A stretch of 64,000 nt of DNA from the NCBI RefSeq assembly GCF_902726655.1, contig NZ_CACVAN010000001.1:2914001-2978000 (forward strand). Reading direction: 5' to 3'. The notes below the pieces were generated by a model that saw nothing but the letters and a program-made list of their open reading frames with translations, did no database searches and was not told the DNA's origin. Positions 17,603-26,480 of the stretch are shown here, one piece after another. The DNA comes from Virgibacillus ihumii. Lineage in GTDB: Bacteria > Bacillota > Bacilli > Bacillales > Amphibacillaceae. Position 1 is the first letter of the stretch. Each line of letters opens with the position of its first letter. Both the position numbers and the translations under genes were made by a program.

Positions 17603-19093
17603 ATGGGGAAAACAACCGGTTTTATGGATTACAAGCGTGAAGAGGCCAAAGAGCGTGATACTCTCACCCGGGTAAACGACTGGCAGGAATATGCTGCCCC
17701 TTTCTCTGATGAAGCATTAAGCAGACAGGGTGCACGTTGTATGGACTGTGGAACGCCTTTTTGTCAAATAGGAGAAGAAATCAATGGTGCGGCAACCGGC
17801 TGTCCAATATATAATCTGATTCCGGAATGGAATGACCTTGTTTATCGTGGACGATGGAAAGAAGCTTTGGAACGATTATTAAAAACGAACAATTTTCCGG
17901 AATTCACGGGCAGGGTTTGTCCAGCGCCATGCGAAGGATCGTGTACACTTGCCATTACTGATCCGGCAATTGCCATTAAAAGCATTGAGCAGACGATTAT
18001 TGATAAAGGATTTGAAAACGGCTGGATTACACCGCGGGTTCCGGTTGAACGAACAGGAAAATCTGTAGCGATTATAGGGTCCGGACCGGCTGGATTAGCC
18101 AGTGCTGACCAGCTTAATCAAGCAGGACATATTGTAACAGTCTATGAGCGTGATGATCGTGCCGGAGGTTTATTAATGTACGGCATTCCTAACATGAAAC
18201 TTGAAAAAGATGTCGTTGAAAGAAGGGTTCGATTGCTCGAACAGGAAGGCATTGATTTTGTAACCAACACCGAAGTAGGGTTGGATATTTCGATGGAAAC
18301 ATTAAAGGAAAAGCACGATGCGGTCATTCTTTGTACGGGGGCGCAAAAACAGCGGAATTTGATAATCGAAGGAAGAGATACAAATGGAGTTCATTTTGCA
18401 ATGGATTATCTGACAGCTTCCACGAAAAAAATACTGGGGAACAGTATGGAAGAAAATAAATTCATTGATGCAAAAGATAAAGATGTCATTGTCATTGGCG
18501 GAGGAGATACTGGTGCTGACTGTATCGCGACAGCGCTTCGCCATAATTGCAATAGCGTTGTACAATTTGGCAAACATCCAAAGCTGCCAATGGCCAGAAC
18601 AGAAAGCAATATGTGGCCGGAGTATCCGAATGTCTTCACAGTTGACTATGCGCATAGTGAAGCAACAGCTAATTTTGGAGAGGACCCAAGGCAATATTCC
18701 ATCCAAACGAAACGATTTGTTTCAGATGAAGATGGAAATTTAATGGAGCTCCATACCGTTCAGATGGAAAAAATAAAAGATGAAAATGACAGGTTTGTAG
18801 TGAAAGAAATACCTGGGACTGAAAAGGTTTGGCCAGCTCAACTTGTATTTATTGCAATAGGGTTTGAAGGACCTGAATCAGAATTGTTGAAGCAGTACGG
18901 AATTCAAACAGACAACAATAAAGTTGCAGCAAAATATGGTGATTTTGCGACAAATGCAGAAAATGTTTTTGCGGCTGGCGATGCTAGACGCGGACAAAGT
19001 TTAATTGTCTGGGCAATAAATGAAGGCCGTGAAGTGGCTCATAAAGTTGACCGCTATTTAATGGGCAGTTCTGTATTGCCATCGTATTTGTAA
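17603..19093 (+). CDS. gltB: Glutamate synthase (NADPH), small subunit
   Basis: Supplies electrons from NADPH through FAD and Fe-S clusters to the large subunit. The 496 residues begin MGKTTGFMDYKREEAKERD. N-terminal cysteine motifs for the [4Fe-4S] clusters (CMDCGTPFCQ, CPAPCEGSCTLA) come first, followed by the FAD-binding GSGPAGLASADQL (near 156-168) and an NADPH-binding GGGDTGADCIATA (near 296-308). The C-terminus has the FAD-type AAGDARRGQSLIVWAI. I chose the ATG at 17603 because GGAG lies 8 bases upstream; an ATG directly before it is too close. A large hairpin terminator follows. Confidence 0.97.
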   Translation: MGKTTGFMDYKREEAKERDTLTRVNDWQEYAAPFSDEALSRQGARCMDCGTPFCQIGEEINGAATGCPIYNLIPEWNDLVYRGRWKEALERLLKTNNFPEFTGRVCPAPCEGSCTLAITDPAIAIKSIEQTIIDKGFENGWITPRVPVERTGKSVAIIGSGPAGLASADQLNQAGHIVTVYERDDRAGGLLMYGIPNMKLEKDVVERRVRLLEQEGIDFVTNTEVGLDISMETLKEKHDAVILCTGAQKQRNLIIEGRDTNGVHFAMDYLTASTKKILGNSMEENKFIDAKDKDVIVIGGGDTGADCIATALRHNCNSVVQFGKHPKLPMARTESNMWPEYPNVFTVDYAHSEATANFGEDPRQYSIQTKRFVSDEDGNLMELHTVQMEKIKDENDRFVVKEIPGTEKVWPAQLVFIAIGFEGPESELLKQYGIQTDNNKVAAKYGDFATNAENVFAAGDARRGQSLIVWAINEGREVAHKVDRYLMGSSVLPSYL

Positions 19094-19170
19094 GTGTGAA
19101 CAATGAAAAATTCCTTTTAAAACAGGTGCATGATTGCCTCCAAAAAGAAAAAGTTCATAATCTAACCTGT

Positions 19171-19249
19171 CGCCATGATTTTTGAGTTATCAAATTATTA
19201 ATGTATATATATACATTTTAATGTTGAGTTGAGTCATGGCGTTTTTTTT
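19171..19249 (+). terminator. Long-stem terminator after gltB
   Basis: CGCCATGA (19171) pairs with TCATGGCG (19234), enclosing an inner AATGTATATATATACATT palindrome, and is followed by eight T. Confidence 0.75.
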
Positions 19250-19279
19250 GGGTAGAATGAACAGACAGAGGAGGCGATA

Positions 19280-20185
19280 ATGTTGAATAAGGATTTATCA
19301 ATCATCGGTGTGCCAATGGATCTTGGTCAAAGCCGGCGTGGCGTTGATATGGGGCCAAGCGCCATTCGCTATGCAGGTGTTATGGAAACGCTTGAAAATT
19401 TACAATATCAGATAAGCGATCTTGGGGATGTGCCAATTTCACGTCCCGACAATAAACATGAATCGCAGGAAGGAAACTTACGAAACTTGAAGCAGGTGGC
19501 TGATGGTAATCAGAAACTGGCTGAAATGGTTGATAAAGAAATAAATAATAATCGGTTCCCGCTCGTTCTTGGTGGTGACCACAGCATTGCTATCGGAAGT
19601 TTGGCTGGGATTTCCAAGCACTACGAGAATCTTGGTGTCATCTGGTATGATGCGCATGGCGATTTGAACTCCGGTGAAACTTCACCATCAGGCAATATTC
19701 ATGGGATGCCGCTTGCTATCAGCATGGGCATTGGCCACGAAAAATTGACAAACATTTTGGGCTATTCACCAAAAATTAAGCCTGAAAACATCGTCATTGT
19801 CGGTGCCCGTTCACTTGACCCTGGAGAAAAGGAACTGATTAAAGAGAGCGGAATAAAAGTTTATTCCATGCATGAAATTGACCGAATGGGTATGACCAGG
19901 GTGATGACGGAAACGATTGACTACTTGAAAGAACGGACAGACGGTGTTCATTTAAGCCTTGATTTGGACGGGCTTGACCCTGAAGAAGCACCTGGCGTGG
20001 GTACCCCGGTAATTGGCGGGTTATCCTACCGGGAAAGTCATCTGGCTATGGAAATGCTGGAAGAGTCCAATCTGCTTACTTCAGCTGAATTTGTTGAAGT
20101 GAACCCGATACTGGATGATAAAAATAAAACAGCAACAATGGCTGTCGGACTGATTGGATCATTGTTTGGCGAGAAATTGAAATAA
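19280..20185 (+). CDS. rocF: Arginase
   Basis: Hydrolyses arginine to ornithine and urea, the entry to arginine catabolism toward glutamate. The 301 residues show all Mn-binding motifs: GGDHSIAIGS (near 98-107), WYDAHGDLN (near 122-130) and LSLDLDGLDP (near 226-235). GAGGCGATA precedes the ATG. It is monocistronic, between the gltB terminator and its own. Its position next to glutamate synthase is thematically consistent (glutamate metabolism), but no shared control is visible. Confidence 0.96.
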   Translation: MLNKDLSIIGVPMDLGQSRRGVDMGPSAIRYAGVMETLENLQYQISDLGDVPISRPDNKHESQEGNLRNLKQVADGNQKLAEMVDKEINNNRFPLVLGGDHSIAIGSLAGISKHYENLGVIWYDAHGDLNSGETSPSGNIHGMPLAISMGIGHEKLTNILGYSPKIKPENIVIVGARSLDPGEKELIKESGIKVYSMHEIDRMGMTRVMTETIDYLKERTDGVHLSLDLDGLDPEEAPGVGTPVIGGLSYRESHLAMEMLEESNLLTSAEFVEVNPILDDKNKTATMAVGLIGSLFGEKLK

Positions 20186-20227
20186 AATGGATAGGAACTG
20201 ACTTCAAAAGTCGGATTCAACCACAAT

Positions 20228-20267
20228 AAAAAGCCCTTACTATCGTTAAGACAGTACGGGCTTTTTT
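20228..20267 (+). terminator. Terminator of rocF
   Basis: AAAAAGCCC / GGGCTTTTT stem with inner TTACT/AGTAC pairing and a T-run. It could also serve the opposing Spo0E-like gene. Confidence 0.85.
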
Positions 20268-20340
20268 CTGTCAGCATGAAAAAAAGACACCTCAAAGCTT
20301 GACATGTCTTTTCATCTCCATGCTATGCTTTTATTTTCAT

Positions 20341-20487
20341 TTAATTCTGATACGTATTTAAAAGGTTATCCAGTCTTTTGCTGGATTCAATTACGATTTC
20401 AGAGGTTAATCCATGGTGGTTGCTTAAAATCATCATTTCATCCCGACATTCTTCGATTTTTTCCAATAATAATGAATTATTATCCAC
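20341..20487 (-). CDS. Spo0E-like aspartyl-phosphate phosphatase (48 aa)
   Basis: A short minus-strand frame that ordinary ORF cut-offs miss. It starts at GTG with TGGAGGTTG 7 bases upstream and reads MDNNSLLLEKIEECRDEMM, then a basic turn and the Spo0E signature SSKRLDNLLNTYQ (near 35-47). Spo0E-family proteins are two-helix phosphatases that remove phosphate from Spo0A~P or other response regulators and so delay sporulation. Length, the E-x-x-R helix and the SxxLD motif all fit. It stands divergent from sigW. Which regulator it acts on cannot be told. Confidence 0.8.
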   Translation of the reverse strand: MDNNSLLLEKIEECRDEMMILSNHHGLTSEIVIESSKRLDNLLNTYQN

Positions 20488-20572
20488 AAAACAACCTCCA
20501 ATCTAGTATACTTACTATTAGAACCTACCCAAATTCAATTATATTTAAACAACTTCAAAGCAGAAAAAAATT

Positions 20573-20599
20573 TGAAACCTTTCGAGGGACTTATTCGTA
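20573..20599 (+). promoter_or_regulatory. SigW-type autoregulatory promoter
   Basis: TGAAAC, 17 bases, then CGTA, 37 bases before sigW. This is the classic ECF sigma-W consensus, so sigW-rsiW is probably self-activated. Confidence 0.8.
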
Positions 20600-20635
20600 T
20601 GCGTATTACCGCATAGATGGCGGAGGTACAAATCA

Positions 20636-21199
20636 ATGGAAACATTAATAAAAGAGAAAATTAAAAAGGTTAAAAAGGGAGATCAGACTGCTTTTGAAGA
20701 TATAGTCTCGTTTTATCAGCATAAGATTTATCAGCATTGCTACCGTATGCTGGGAAATCGGCATGAGGCAGAAGATATAGCTCAGGAGGCATTCATCAGG
20801 GCGTATGTAAACATTCACACTTATGATGTGAATCGAAAGTTTTCCACCTGGCTGTACCGGATTGCAACCAATTTAACGATTGACCGGATACGGAAGCGAA
20901 AACCGGACTATTATCTTGATGCGGAAATAACGGGAACAGAGGGATTGAACATGTATTCGCAGCTTGCTGCGGACAATCGGCTACCCGATGAAGAAGCAGA
21001 AAGCATGGAGCTGCAACAATATATTCATCATGAAATAGCATCGCTTCCGTCTAAATACCGTGGCATTATTATTTTACGTTACCTCGAAGATTTTTCACTT
21101 AAGGAAATCAGTGAGATTATGGATATTCCGTTAGGTACCGTGAAAACCCGAATCCACCGGGGGCGCGAAGCTTTACGCAAAAAGCTTCGCCATGTGTAA
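20636..21199 (+). CDS. sigW: ECF RNA polymerase sigma factor SigW
   Basis: Directs transcription of the cell-envelope and antimicrobial-stress regulon. 187 residues, with sigma region 2 (YRMLGNRHEAEDIAQEAFIRAY, about 37-58; DRIRKRKPDYYLD) and region 4 (LPSKYRGIIILRYLEDFSLKEI, then IPLGTVKTRIHRGREALRKKL). Length and sequence match B. subtilis SigW, and the neighbours (rsiW, then cdaA-cdaR-glmM) are the same as there. A SigW-type promoter lies in front. rsiW starts 15 bases downstream. Confidence 0.96.
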   Translation: METLIKEKIKKVKKGDQTAFEDIVSFYQHKIYQHCYRMLGNRHEAEDIAQEAFIRAYVNIHTYDVNRKFSTWLYRIATNLTIDRIRKRKPDYYLDAEITGTEGLNMYSQLAADNRLPDEEAESMELQQYIHHEIASLPSKYRGIIILRYLEDFSLKEISEIMDIPLGTVKTRIHRGREALRKKLRHV

Positions 21200-21214
21200 A
21201 GGAGTGTGATCAAC

Positions 21215-21853
21215 TTGAACTGCGATAATGAAGCAATTGAACTTATGCATAAATACCTGGATAATGATTTAATGAAAGATGAAGAAGAGAAGTTGCGGCA
21301 TCATCTGGAGAATTGTGAACAATGCCAAAAGCATTTTCATGAACTGAAGCGCACGATTACACTTGTCCAGAGCACAGACCGGATTTCCGCTCCTTCAGGT
21401 TTTACGGAATCAGTTATGGGAAATCTGCCTGTGGAGCAAAAACGTATGCGGTATAAACGCTGGTTTAAAGCCCATCCGGTACTGGTTTCAGCTGCAATAT
21501 TTTTCTTTTTTATGTTTACCGGAATATTTTCAGCCTGGAACCAGGACAGCGCACTCGTTGTCTCTAAACAGGAAAATCTGGTAATTCAGGGTGATACTGT
21601 CATTGTACCAGAGAATGTTACCGTTTCGGGTGATTTGCTGGTTAAAAATGGTGATCTCCGATTAGAGGGAACGGTGGATGGCAATGTCACCATTATTAAT
21701 GGTGAACTGATTGATCAGCCAATTGAAGGCTCAGGGCTTATGGCATCTGTCGGTGAAGTGAATGGGGAGCTTGAGCAGGTTGATCAGGTCTTTGAGTGGG
21801 TCTGGTATCATATGAAGGACATGTTTGAGAATGTTTTTTCAATTGATGAATGA
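21215..21853 (+). CDS. rsiW: Anti-sigma-W factor RsiW
   Basis: Membrane-bound anti-sigma factor that holds SigW until stress-triggered proteolysis. The N-terminal zinc anti-sigma domain shows H-x3-C-x2-C in HHLENCEQCQKHF (near 29-41). One membrane helix follows (PVLVSAAIFFFFMFTGIFSAW, near 86-106), then an extracellular part with repeated beta-strand units (VTVSGDLLVKNGDLRLEGTVDG), resembling bactofilin-like strands. I prefer the TTG at 21215, 10 bases behind AAAGGAG, over a GTG at 21206 that nearly touches the ribosome site. A terminator follows. Confidence 0.93.
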   Translation: MNCDNEAIELMHKYLDNDLMKDEEEKLRHHLENCEQCQKHFHELKRTITLVQSTDRISAPSGFTESVMGNLPVEQKRMRYKRWFKAHPVLVSAAIFFFFMFTGIFSAWNQDSALVVSKQENLVIQGDTVIVPENVTVSGDLLVKNGDLRLEGTVDGNVTIINGELIDQPIEGSGLMASVGEVNGELEQVDQVFEWVWYHMKDMFENVFSIDE

Positions 21854-21876
21854 TTTGGAAACGTAAGATATTATTA

Positions 21877-21907
21877 AGTCTGGTACAATGTTGCCAGGCT
21901 TTTTTTG
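21877..21907 (+). terminator. Terminator of sigW-rsiW
   Basis: AGTCTGG / CCAGGCT stem, one G-T pair, then seven T. Confidence 0.85.
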
Positions 21908-21915
21908 GCATATAT

Positions 21916-21985
21916 AACTTTCTTACCGGATAAGCGCAACTAAGGTCGTCAGCTGAAAGATTGATGCTGACTAAAGTTTTGCTAA
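21916..21985 (+). repeat. Structured dispersed repeat, copy C
   Basis: Outer arms AACTTT/AAAGTT enclose hairpin CTTACCGGATAAG and hairpin GTCAGC/GCTGAC. Same conserved linkers (CAACTAAGG, AAAGTTTT) as copies A and B. It lies between the rsiW terminator and cdaA. Confidence 0.75.
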
Positions 21986-22075
21986 CATTTCAATACCGGA
22001 TAGAGAATATGATATAATATACAATGGAATTCCAAATGGATGGGAAGAAGAATATGTGCAGAAGGAAGTGTGAAC

Positions 22076-22897
22076 ATGCTTGATGGGGGATTTGATTTTT
22101 TAAATCTGTTGCGAATCGGCGTAGATATTGCTCTCGTCTGGTATGTTTTATATAAATTAATAATGCTTATCAGGGGCACAAAGGCTATACAGCTTTTAAA
22201 AGGCATTTTGGTTGTGCTGGTTGTCTGGGTGCTCAGTAGAGTTTTTGAACTGCAGACGATTCAATACATAACAAATCAGGCGATTACTTGGGGATTTGTA
22301 TTTATTGTCATTTTGTTTCAGCCTGAATTACGGCGGGCGTTGGAACAATTGGGGAGAGGGAATATATTTTCCAGAGGATCGAGGTCTGAGGAAGAAATAC
22401 TGGAACAGAAAATTGAGGCCATTATACAGTCGTGTACATATATGGCAAAGCGCAGAATTGGAGCATTGATTTCGCTGGAGCGTGAAACAGGTATTGGTGA
22501 TTATGCGGAGACTGGTATTCTGATTGACGGAAAGCTTACCCATCAGCTCCTTACGAATATTTTCACCCCGAACACACCGCTTCATGACGGGGCGGTCATC
22601 ATTAAGGATGAGGAAATTATGGCTGCAGCCTGTTATTTACCGTTATCCGAAAGTCCGTTTATTTCAAAGGAGCTCGGCACACGGCACCGTGCTGCTATGG
22701 GAATCAGTGAAGTAACAGACGCTCTGACTATTGTGGTGTCAGAAGAAACCGGTAATATTTCCTGTACCAAAAACGGTGAATTAATGAGGGAATTGGATCG
22801 GGATGCATTGCGGGAATTTCTTCGCGCAAATCTGTCATCTTCATTAAAAACCTCTGAATCAAAGTCACGACATCGGAGGGGGAAGAATAATGGATAA
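22076..22897 (+). CDS. cdaA: Diadenylate cyclase CdaA
   Basis: Condenses two ATP to cyclic di-AMP, the second messenger for potassium, osmolyte and cell-wall homeostasis. 273 residues, the standard length. Three N-terminal membrane helices (about 1-80) precede the DAC domain with the catalytic DGA in NTPLHDGAVIIKD (near 165-177) and RHR in GTRHRAAMGISE (near 200-211). ATG at 22076 sits behind AAGGAAGTG. It overlaps cdaR by eight bases, and the order cdaA-cdaR-glmM is the conserved Firmicute operon in which the three products interact. Confidence 0.97.
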   Translation: MLDGGFDFLNLLRIGVDIALVWYVLYKLIMLIRGTKAIQLLKGILVVLVVWVLSRVFELQTIQYITNQAITWGFVFIVILFQPELRRALEQLGRGNIFSRGSRSEEEILEQKIEAIIQSCTYMAKRRIGALISLERETGIGDYAETGILIDGKLTHQLLTNIFTPNTPLHDGAVIIKDEEIMAAACYLPLSESPFISKELGTRHRAAMGISEVTDALTIVVSEETGNISCTKNGELMRELDRDALREFLRANLSSSLKTSESKSRHRRGKNNG

Positions 22898-24119
22898 ATG
22901 GTTTAACAGCCGCTGGTTTGTCCGGGGTATTTCACTGATTTTTGCTGCAGTGTTATACATTTTTGTCCAGGTGGAGATTGATCAGTACGACAACGATGAT
23001 TCGCGGATTTTTCCGAGTGGCAATGAAGAGGTGGCAACAATTGAAGAGATGCCGGTCAGTATCCGTATTGATGAGGATAACTATGTTGTTAGCGGTGTGC
23101 CTCAGACAGTTTCGGTGACGTTGGAAGGTTCTGAAAGCACACTGACTGCAACGGCAAGGCAGAAAAATTTTGATATATATGTTGATTTGGAAGGTTTGGA
23201 AGAAGGAACACATACAGTTGAATTGAAACATGCAAATGTACCTCGCGAATTAAACGCATATATCGAACCGAAAACAATAGAAGTTACGATTCAGGAACGT
23301 GCAACGGAAGAATTTACGGTATCGACAGATTTCATTAATACGGACAAGCTTCCACAGGGATATGAACTCGGTGAAAGCACAACTGAACCGAAAACTGTGG
23401 CAATAACCAGCTCCAAGGATATTATCGAACAGATTTCGATTGTAAAAGTGTTTGTTGATGTTTCCGGGTTAAAGGAACCGATTGACAACAGGGAAGTTCC
23501 TGTAAATGTCTATGATGCAAGAGGCAATGAATTGAATGTACAGATGGAGCCGGAAAGTGTTGAAGTTTCAGTGGATATCCAAAACCCAAGCAAGTCCGTT
23601 CCGGTAACATTGTCAACAATGGGCGAGCTGCCTGAAGGGTATACAATGTCATCTATTTCTGCTAATGTGGACAAAGTAAAAATTCACGGCAAGAGTGAAG
23701 TTTTAACAGGGATTGAAAAGGTTTCAACAGAAAAAATCAACCTTAATGATATAAATGAATCCGGAACAATTGATGTTGGCCTTGCCCTTCCTGATGGAGC
23801 ACATATAAAGGGAAACAAAAAAATAGAAGTGGCAATTGAATTGGAACAGACCAGGACATTTCAGGACGTCCCAGTTGATGTGGAAAATGTGGGAGATGGA
23901 CAAGAAGTAACATTTATTGAGCCGGAATCAGCTTCCATGGATGTTACAATCAACGGCTTACAAAAGCCTGTCAGTAATGTTTCTGCAGAGGATATAACAG
24001 CAACGGTTGATGCCGGTGGCCTTGATCCGGGACAGCACCAGCTTCCGGTTTCGCTCGAAGGACCTGAAAATGTGGAACTGACTGGTGAATTCGAGCAAGT
24101 GACGGTTGAAATCACCTGA
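22890..24119 (+). CDS. cdaR: CdaA regulatory protein (YbbR-domain protein)
   Basis: Extracytoplasmic regulator of the diadenylate cyclase. 409 residues: an N-terminal membrane anchor (WFVRGISLIFAAVLYIFVQV, about 8-27) followed by four YbbR-type beta-domains outside the cell, each about 80-90 residues and recognisable by repeated PVTLS...G.LPEGY and VDVSGL patterns. It overlaps the end of cdaA and is translationally coupled to it. The family member in B. subtilis modulates CdaA activity, but the sensed signal is unknown. Confidence 0.93.
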   Translation: MDKWFNSRWFVRGISLIFAAVLYIFVQVEIDQYDNDDSRIFPSGNEEVATIEEMPVSIRIDEDNYVVSGVPQTVSVTLEGSESTLTATARQKNFDIYVDLEGLEEGTHTVELKHANVPRELNAYIEPKTIEVTIQERATEEFTVSTDFINTDKLPQGYELGESTTEPKTVAITSSKDIIEQISIVKVFVDVSGLKEPIDNREVPVNVYDARGNELNVQMEPESVEVSVDIQNPSKSVPVTLSTMGELPEGYTMSSISANVDKVKIHGKSEVLTGIEKVSTEKINLNDINESGTIDVGLALPDGAHIKGNKKIEVAIELEQTRTFQDVPVDVENVGDGQEVTFIEPESASMDVTINGLQKPVSNVSAEDITATVDAGGLDPGQHQLPVSLEGPENVELTGEFEQVTVEIT

Positions 24120-24201
24120 TAATGCACTGTATTGGATAACGGATGAATGAACGAATGTTACCCTCGTATGTGGGTGAACGGATATAAAGGAGAGATACAG
24201 C

Positions 24202-25548
24202 ATGGGAAATTATTTTGGAACGGATGGTGTCAGGGGAATTGCGAACTCTGAGCTGACACCCGAATTGGCATTTAAATTAGGCCGCTTTGGCGGTTATTCC
24301 CTTACAAAAGGTGTGCAGAAACCAAAAATATTAATAGGTCGTGATACACGAGTTTCCGGTCATATGCTGGAAGGGGCTCTCGTAGCAGGGCTGTTGTCAA
24401 TTGGCGCCGAGGTCATGCGCCTTGGCGTGGTTTCAACGCCTGGTGTTGCCTATCTGACAAAGGCTACCAGCGCTGAAGCAGGTATTATGATTTCTGCCTC
24501 TCATAATCCGGTGGCGGATAATGGGATTAAATTTTTTGGCCCGGATGGTTTCAAATTGACGGATGTACAGGAAGACGAAATTGAACAGTTGATGGATGGT
24601 GAAGATGATCTTCCACGTCCGACTGGTGCCGATATTGGCGTTATTAATGATTATTTTGAAGGTGGTCAAAAGTATCTCTCATTTTTGAAAGAAACAGTTG
24701 ATAATGATTTTGAAGATATGGTAATTGCGCTGGATTGCGCACATGGTGCAACGTCGAGTCTTGCAACACACCTTTTTGCAGATCTGGAAGCTGATATCCA
24801 TTCCATTGGATCATCGCCGGATGGACTTAATATTAATGACGGTTACGGTTCAACACATCCCGAATCATTGCAGGCTTTTGTCGTTGAAAAAGGTGCTGAC
24901 ATTGGTCTGGCTTTTGACGGTGATGGAGATCGTCTCATTGCTGTTGATGAAAAAGGCAATCTCGTTGATGGTGACAAGATCATGTATATTTGCGGAAAGT
25001 TTATGAATGATAAAGGTGTTCTTCGTCATGACACAGTTGTATCCACGGTGATGAGTAACATCGGTTTTTACAAAGCGCTTGAAGAGCATGGGATGCGCAG
25101 TGATAAAACAAAAGTCGGTGACCGTTATGTTCTCGAGGAAATGCTTAATGGCGGTTATAACCTTGGCGGTGAGCAGTCCGGGCACATCATTTTCCTGGAT
25201 TATACAACAACCGGAGATGGCATGCTGACAGCTATTCAACTTGTAAATGTTATGAAAGAAACAGGAAAGAAACTTTCAGAACTGGCTGATGAAATGGAAA
25301 TTTATCCGCAGGTTCTAAAAAACGTGAGAGTAACGGACAAGAAAAACGCTTTAACCAATCCTAAAATTCAGGAGGAGATTAATGCGGTGGAGGCTGAAAT
25401 GGACGGTGAAGGGCGTGTGCTCGTCCGGCCATCCGGTACAGAACCGCTCGTCCGGGTAATGGTCGAAGCGCCGACAAAGGAAGCCTGCGAAAAATACACG
25501 AACCAGGTTGCAGCAGTTATCGAAGAATTGCTTGGTGTGAAAGAATAA
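24202..25548 (+). CDS. glmM: Phosphoglucosamine mutase
   Basis: Interconverts glucosamine 6-phosphate and 1-phosphate on the path to UDP-GlcNAc and peptidoglycan. 448 residues. The phosphoserine active site is in [20 protein letters not shown] (near 96-115), the Mg-binding loop is [13 protein letters not shown] (near 238-250), the sugar loop is GGEQSGHII and the phosphate site is [21 protein letters not shown] precedes the ATG. It is the last gene of cdaA-cdaR-glmM, closed by a terminator. The GlmS that supplies its substrate is encoded 8 kb further on. Confidence 0.97.
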   Translation: MGNYFGTDGVRGIANSELTPELAFKLGRFGGYSLTKGVQKPKILIGRDTRVSGHMLEGALVAGLLSIGAEVMRLGVVSTPGVAYLTKATSAEAGIMISASHNPVADNGIKFFGPDGFKLTDVQEDEIEQLMDGEDDLPRPTGADIGVINDYFEGGQKYLSFLKETVDNDFEDMVIALDCAHGATSSLATHLFADLEADIHSIGSSPDGLNINDGYGSTHPESLQAFVVEKGADIGLAFDGDGDRLIAVDEKGNLVDGDKIMYICGKFMNDKGVLRHDTVVSTVMSNIGFYKALEEHGMRSDKTKVGDRYVLEEMLNGGYNLGGEQSGHIIFLDYTTTGDGMLTAIQLVNVMKETGKKLSELADEMEIYPQVLKNVRVTDKKNALTNPKIQEEINAVEAEMDGEGRVLVRPSGTEPLVRVMVEAPTKEACEKYTNQVAAVIEELLGVKE

Positions 25549-25560
25549 TTGGCATGTGAA

Positions 25561-25589
25561 ATTGCTCTCATTTCCGGGAGCAATTTTTT
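25561..25589 (+). terminator. Terminator of cdaA-cdaR-glmM
   Basis: ATTGCTC / GAGCAAT stem followed by six T. Confidence 0.85.
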
Positions 25590-25787
25590 GTGTTGATCCT
25601 GCACAGCTGATCAAAAAACGTGCGAAATGCCCGGTTAAACATGCGAACTACACGCCGGAGTGTGCAAAATGATATAAATGGATGAAATTCCCACTTTAGA
25701 AGTGAAGTTGGTCCGCACTGCCTGAACGCCGTTAACGCCGAATCATTCATATATCATACAGCTGATGCCAAAGGAGGAATTGCGGCT

Positions 25788-26480
25788 ATGGTTTCCATTT
25801 TAATTACGGATGATGACCCGCATATTCGGGAGTTGCTACGCTTTTATTTGCATAAAGAAGGATATCGAGTGCTGGAAGCGAAAGATGGACAGCATGCCTT
25901 GAGTGTGCTTGAAGTCGAGAGTGTTCAGCTGGCCATCGTTGATATTATGATGCCGAATATTGACGGCTATGAATTGTGCGCCGAAATCCGTCAAACATAT
26001 GATATTCCTGTAATCATGCTGACCGCCAAAGGGGAACTGACTGACAAGGAAAAAGGGTACACGGCAGGTACGGACGATTATGTCGTTAAACCGTTTGAAC
26101 CAAAAGAGGTGTTATTTCGGATCAAGGCACTGCTGAGAAGGTTTCAATTGGCAAGTGAAGCGGAAATAAAACTCGGAAAGACGGTCATTAACCGGAAAAG
26201 CTATGAAATACATTCGAATGGTAAATTGATTATTCTTCCATTAAAGGAGTTTGAATTACTGGCACAATTGGCAAGCTATCCGGGGCAGATTTTTACCCGT
26301 GAACAATTAATTGAGCATGTTTGGGGAAATGATTTTATTGGCTTTGACCGGACAGTTGATGTTCATGTGAAGCGGCTCAGGGAGCGATTCACAGATAGTA
26401 AAGGTGATTTTACGATTGAAACGGTGCGGGGTAAAGGCTATAAACTGCACGCGCGGGATAATGATGGAGGAAGCAGTTAA
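25788..26480 (+). CDS. hssR: Heme response regulator HssR-like (OmpR family)
   Basis: A DNA-binding response regulator of 230 residues. The receiver domain has acidic pocket DDDP (8-11), the phosphoacceptor Asp in LAIVDIMMPN (near 52), and T/K in IMLTAKGE and VVKPFEP. A C-terminal winged helix carries the OmpR pattern (FTREQLIEHVWG...RTVDVHVKRLR). Assignment to HssR rests on the next gene, which looks like HssS, the hrtBA pair after it, and the HssR-type direct repeat between them. AAAGGAGG lies before the start. Stop and next start share bases. Confidence 0.82.
   Translation: MVSILITDDDPHIRELLRFYLHKEGYRVLEAKDGQHALSVLEVESVQLAIVDIMMPNIDGYELCAEIRQTYDIPVIMLTAKGELTDKEKGYTAGTDDYVVKPFEPKEVLFRIKALLRRFQLASEAEIKLGKTVINRKSYEIHSNGKLIILPLKEFELLAQLASYPGQIFTREQLIEHVWGNDFIGFDRTVDVHVKRLRERFTDSKGDFTIETVRGKGYKLHARDNDGGSS

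Noticed and set aside
19100..19175. A riboswitch or T-box between gltB and arginase
   Set aside because: Apart from a weak 6-bp ACAGGT/ACCTGT pairing and the terminator, no conserved T-box or known riboswitch sequence is visible.
20304..20648. 114-residue plus-strand frame between arginase and sigW
   Set aside because: It is antisense to the Spo0E-like gene, has no ribosome site and runs through the sigW promoter.
13650..21170. GGGCGC matches in gltA, gltB and sigW
   Set aside because: They lie inside coding sequence without the GAATAA loop or the GCGCYC arm; chance occurrences.
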